From assembly GCF_026339935.1 (NCBI RefSeq), contig NZ_JAPEPX010000003.1, positions 1 to 62,808 on the forward strand: a DNA stretch of 62,808 bases, written 5' to 3'. The translations under genes and the position numbers were made by a program. Below, in pieces: positions 61,158-62,808 of the stretch. Source of the DNA: Streptomyces sp. NBC_01551. GTDB taxonomy: Bacteria; Actinomycetota; Actinomycetes; Streptomycetales; Streptomycetaceae. How positions within the stretch are numbered: position 1 is the first letter of the stretch; the number at the start of each line of letters is the position of its first letter. Below the pieces are notes generated by a model. The model was not told the DNA's origin and made no database searches. It was given only the letters and a program-made list of their open reading frames with translations.

Positions 61158-62808
61158 ATGGCATTGGATGTCATCCGGTCGGCTCCACCCGACACGAGCC
61201 CTCAACGCAGTCTGCTCAAACGGGGAGCCTTTGCCCTCCTCCCCGCAACGCTCCTGGCGTCGGCCGCCCTGGTCCCGACCCTCGCCCACGCCGCAGAAGC
61301 CCCCGTGTTGCTGGGGACCACCGCCAGTTACGGGGTCCTGGCCGGTTCGACGGTCACCAACACGAACCCCACCGTCATCAACGGCGACCTGGGCCTCTAT
61401 CCGGGCACGTCGGTGACCGGCTTCCCGCCCGGCATCGTCAACGGAGTGACGCGCGTGGCCCCCAACGCCGCCGCCGCTCAGGCGAAGTCCGACCTCGTCG
61501 TCGCCTACGACGACGCGGCAGGCCGGGGGCCCGGGACCATTCTCGCTTCGGACGAGATCGGCGGACTGACGCTGGCGCCCGGCGTCTACACGGCCCCGGC
61601 GTCCCCGGACTCCCTGCAACTCACCGGGACGGTCACCCTCGACGGCCAGAACGACCCCAACTCCGTCTTCATCTTCCGGATCCCCTCGACCCTGACCACG
61701 GCTTCGTCGAGTTCCGTGGCCTTCATCAACGGAGCCAATGCCTGCAACGTGTTCTGGCAGGTGGGCAGCGCCGCCACCCTCGGCACGAGCACCCAGTTCA
61801 AGGGCACCATCCTGGCCATGCAGTCCATCACGCTGAACAACAGCGCCGTGATCGAAGGCCGCGCCCTGGCGCGTGTGGCCGCGGTCACGATGGACAACAA
61901 CACCATTACGGTGCCGACCTGCGCCGCCGGCCCGCCCGGCCCGCCCGGACCTCCCGGACCGACGGGCTCGCCCGGCCCCACCGGCTCTCCCGGCCCGACG
62001 GGTGAGCCCGGCCCCCCCGGCCCGACGGGCTCCCCTGGCCCGTCCGGCAGCCCCGGCGCGCCTGGCCCGTCCGGTAGCCCCGGCGCCCCTGGTGCACCCG
62101 GTTCCCCCGGCCCGTCCGGCAGCCCCGGTGCACCCGGTGCACCCGGTCCTGACGGTAGCCCCGGCGCCCCTGGTGCACCCGGTTCCCCCGGCCCGTCCGG
62201 CAGCCCCGGCGCACCCGGTGCACCCGGTGCACCCGGTGCACCCGGCCCCGACGGGGCTCCCGGCCCCGCCGGACCCACCGGTTCTGCCGGACCCGTAGGA
62301 CCCGCGGGACCTGCTGGACCCGCCGGACCCGCAGGACCCGCAGGACCCGCAGGACCCGCAGGACCCGCAGGACCGGCAGGACCCAAGGGGCCTCGCGGTG
62401 ACAAGGGCGAGAAGGGTGACTCGGGCGACCACGACCACGGTCACGACGAGGACGACGAGGGCCACGAGGGCGAGCACGGTCGCGACGAGGACCACGGTCG
62501 CGACGACGACCACGGCAAGCCCGGCCACGGTCACGACGGCCCCGACGACCACGGCAAGCCCGGCCACGACCAGGGCAAGCCCCCGTGGGCCGACTTCCTG
62601 CCCGGTGGCCTCGACGACGCTCTGGGTCAGTTCCGCCCCGGCCACACCGCCAAGAGCGTCAACTTCGCCCCCGTGAGCGCCGCCACCGACCGGCAGCCGA
62701 AGGTGGCCTCGCAGAACCTCGCCACGACCGGCTCAAGCAGCGAGGCGAGCATCGCGGCCGCCACCGCAGTCGCGCTGGCCTTCATCGGAGGCTCGGCCTT
62801 CTTCGCCA
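61158..62808 (+). CDS. Ice-binding-domain, collagen-like surface protein with LAxTG anchor (3'-partial)
   Basis: At least 550 aa; the frame stays open to the window end. Parts in order: basic N-terminus plus signal peptide ([16 protein letters not shown], cleavage near AHA-AEA at about residue 50). Next an ice-binding-like DUF3494 domain, about 55-255 ([82 protein letters not shown]). Then a Gly-X-Y collagen-like tract, about 255-415, ending [13 protein letters not shown]. Then an Asp/His/Glu-rich segment ([17 protein letters not shown]). Last, a cell-wall signal: NLATTG, a hydrophobic helix and the window end. LAxTG is the class E sortase motif in Streptomyces. GAGAGG lies before ATG 61158. 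Confidence 0.9.
   Translation, partial: MALDVIRSAPPDTSPQRSLLKRGAFALLPATLLASAALVPTLAHAAEAPVLLGTTASYGVLAGSTVTNTNPTVINGDLGLYPGTSVTGFPPGIVNGVTRVAPNAAAAQAKSDLVVAYDDAAGRGPGTILASDEIGGLTLAPGVYTAPASPDSLQLTGTVTLDGQNDPNSVFIFRIPSTLTTASSSSVAFINGANACNVFWQVGSAATLGTSTQFKGTILAMQSITLNNSAVIEGRALARVAAVTMDNNTITVPTCAAGPPGPPGPPGPTGSPGPTGSPGPTGEPGPPGPTGSPGPSGSPGAPGPSGSPGAPGAPGSPGPSGSPGAPGAPGPDGSPGAPGAPGSPGPSGSPGAPGAPGAPGAPGPDGAPGPAGPTGSAGPVGPAGPAGPAGPAGPAGPAGPAGPAGPAGPKGPRGDKGEKGDSGDHDHGHDEDDEGHEGEHGRDEDHGRDDDHGKPGHGHDGPDDHGKPGHDQGKPPWADFLPGGLDDALGQFRPGHTAKSVNFAPVSAATDRQPKVASQNLATTGSSSEASIAAATAVALAFIGGSAFFA

Noticed and set aside
61930..62400. Possible CRISPR array from tandem repeats
   Set aside because: Repeats are 9-18 bp, contiguous, in frame and encode Gly-X-Y; no unique spacers.
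61053..62645. 530-aa minus-strand Gly/Ala/Val-rich frame at the window end
   Set aside because: Antisense of the ice-binding/collagen-like gene, which has a signal peptide, domain order and sortase motif on the plus strand.
1..62808. tRNA, rRNA or riboswitch genes
   Set aside because: No cloverleaf with conserved T-loop and CCA, no rRNA signature and no known riboswitch core noticed on either strand.

Overview
The window is high-GC actinomycete DNA and almost certainly Streptomyces. Evidence for this is G/C-ending codons, GTG starts with GTGA stop/start overlaps, a CYP170-like P450 beside a terpene synthase, DUF5753, DUF5994 and DUF4259 family genes, an LAxTG-type surface anchor, and Streptomyces-type IS5, IS630, IS256, IS21, IS3 and ISL3 elements. 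The density of broken IS elements and truncated host genes suggests a linear plasmid or a chromosome-arm (subtelomeric) region. No rRNA, tRNA, CRISPR array, phage module or replication origin could be recognised.

Layout. 1-4.9 kb: an IS pile-up that truncates a DUF5753 regulator gene; an IS630 element sits inside an IS5-type element, followed by a second IS5-type element and an intact IS256-type transposase. 5-13.1 kb: a specialised-metabolism block. It holds a ketosynthase III and an SDR reductase (translationally coupled), a four-EF-hand protein, and a divergent CqsA-like alpha-oxoamine synthase. Next come a cyclase-like remnant, a secreted ML-like protein, and a coupled P450/terpene synthase pair. 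13.5-17.7 kb: a glycine-rich secreted protein, small membrane proteins and a membrane-anchored HTH/coiled-coil protein. 18-21.6 kb: a three-gene operon of membrane/helical-repeat protein, CHAT (caspase-like) protease and small protein, a candidate defence or regulated-proteolysis system. 22-36.7 kb: an IS graveyard with fragments of SUKH, FAD-oxidoreductase, MocR-type and lipoprotein-like genes. Between them lie intact genes for a 2H phosphoesterase, a lamin-tail-domain protein, a 974-aa TPR protein and a DUF4259 protein.

37-51.9 kb: arylsulfatase, lipase, an XRE/TPR regulator with two small downstream proteins, a three-gene toxin-antitoxin-like operon with a palindromic operator, a WD40 beta-propeller, several small plasmid-type proteins, a truncated SpoIIE phosphatase and paired DUF5994 proteins. 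52-57.1 kb: IS3, IS21 and NF041680-type transposase remnants mixed with small membrane proteins. 57.1-62.8 kb: a membrane protein, a second HNH-nuclease C-terminal remnant, a full-length SpoIIE-type phosphatase, and an ice-binding-domain/collagen-like/LAxTG surface protein that runs off the window end.

How the genes may work together. The SDR, ketosynthase III and CqsA-like enzyme could make an alpha-hydroxyketone-type small molecule of the CAI-1 kind. The P450 and terpene synthase would make an oxidised terpenoid. The CHAT operon looks self-contained. Several segments are duplicated within the window: three HNH C-termini, two SpoIIE copies, and two pairs of non-coding repeats. This points to repeated internal recombination. 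All functional statements are inferred from motifs read by eye; no database search was run.
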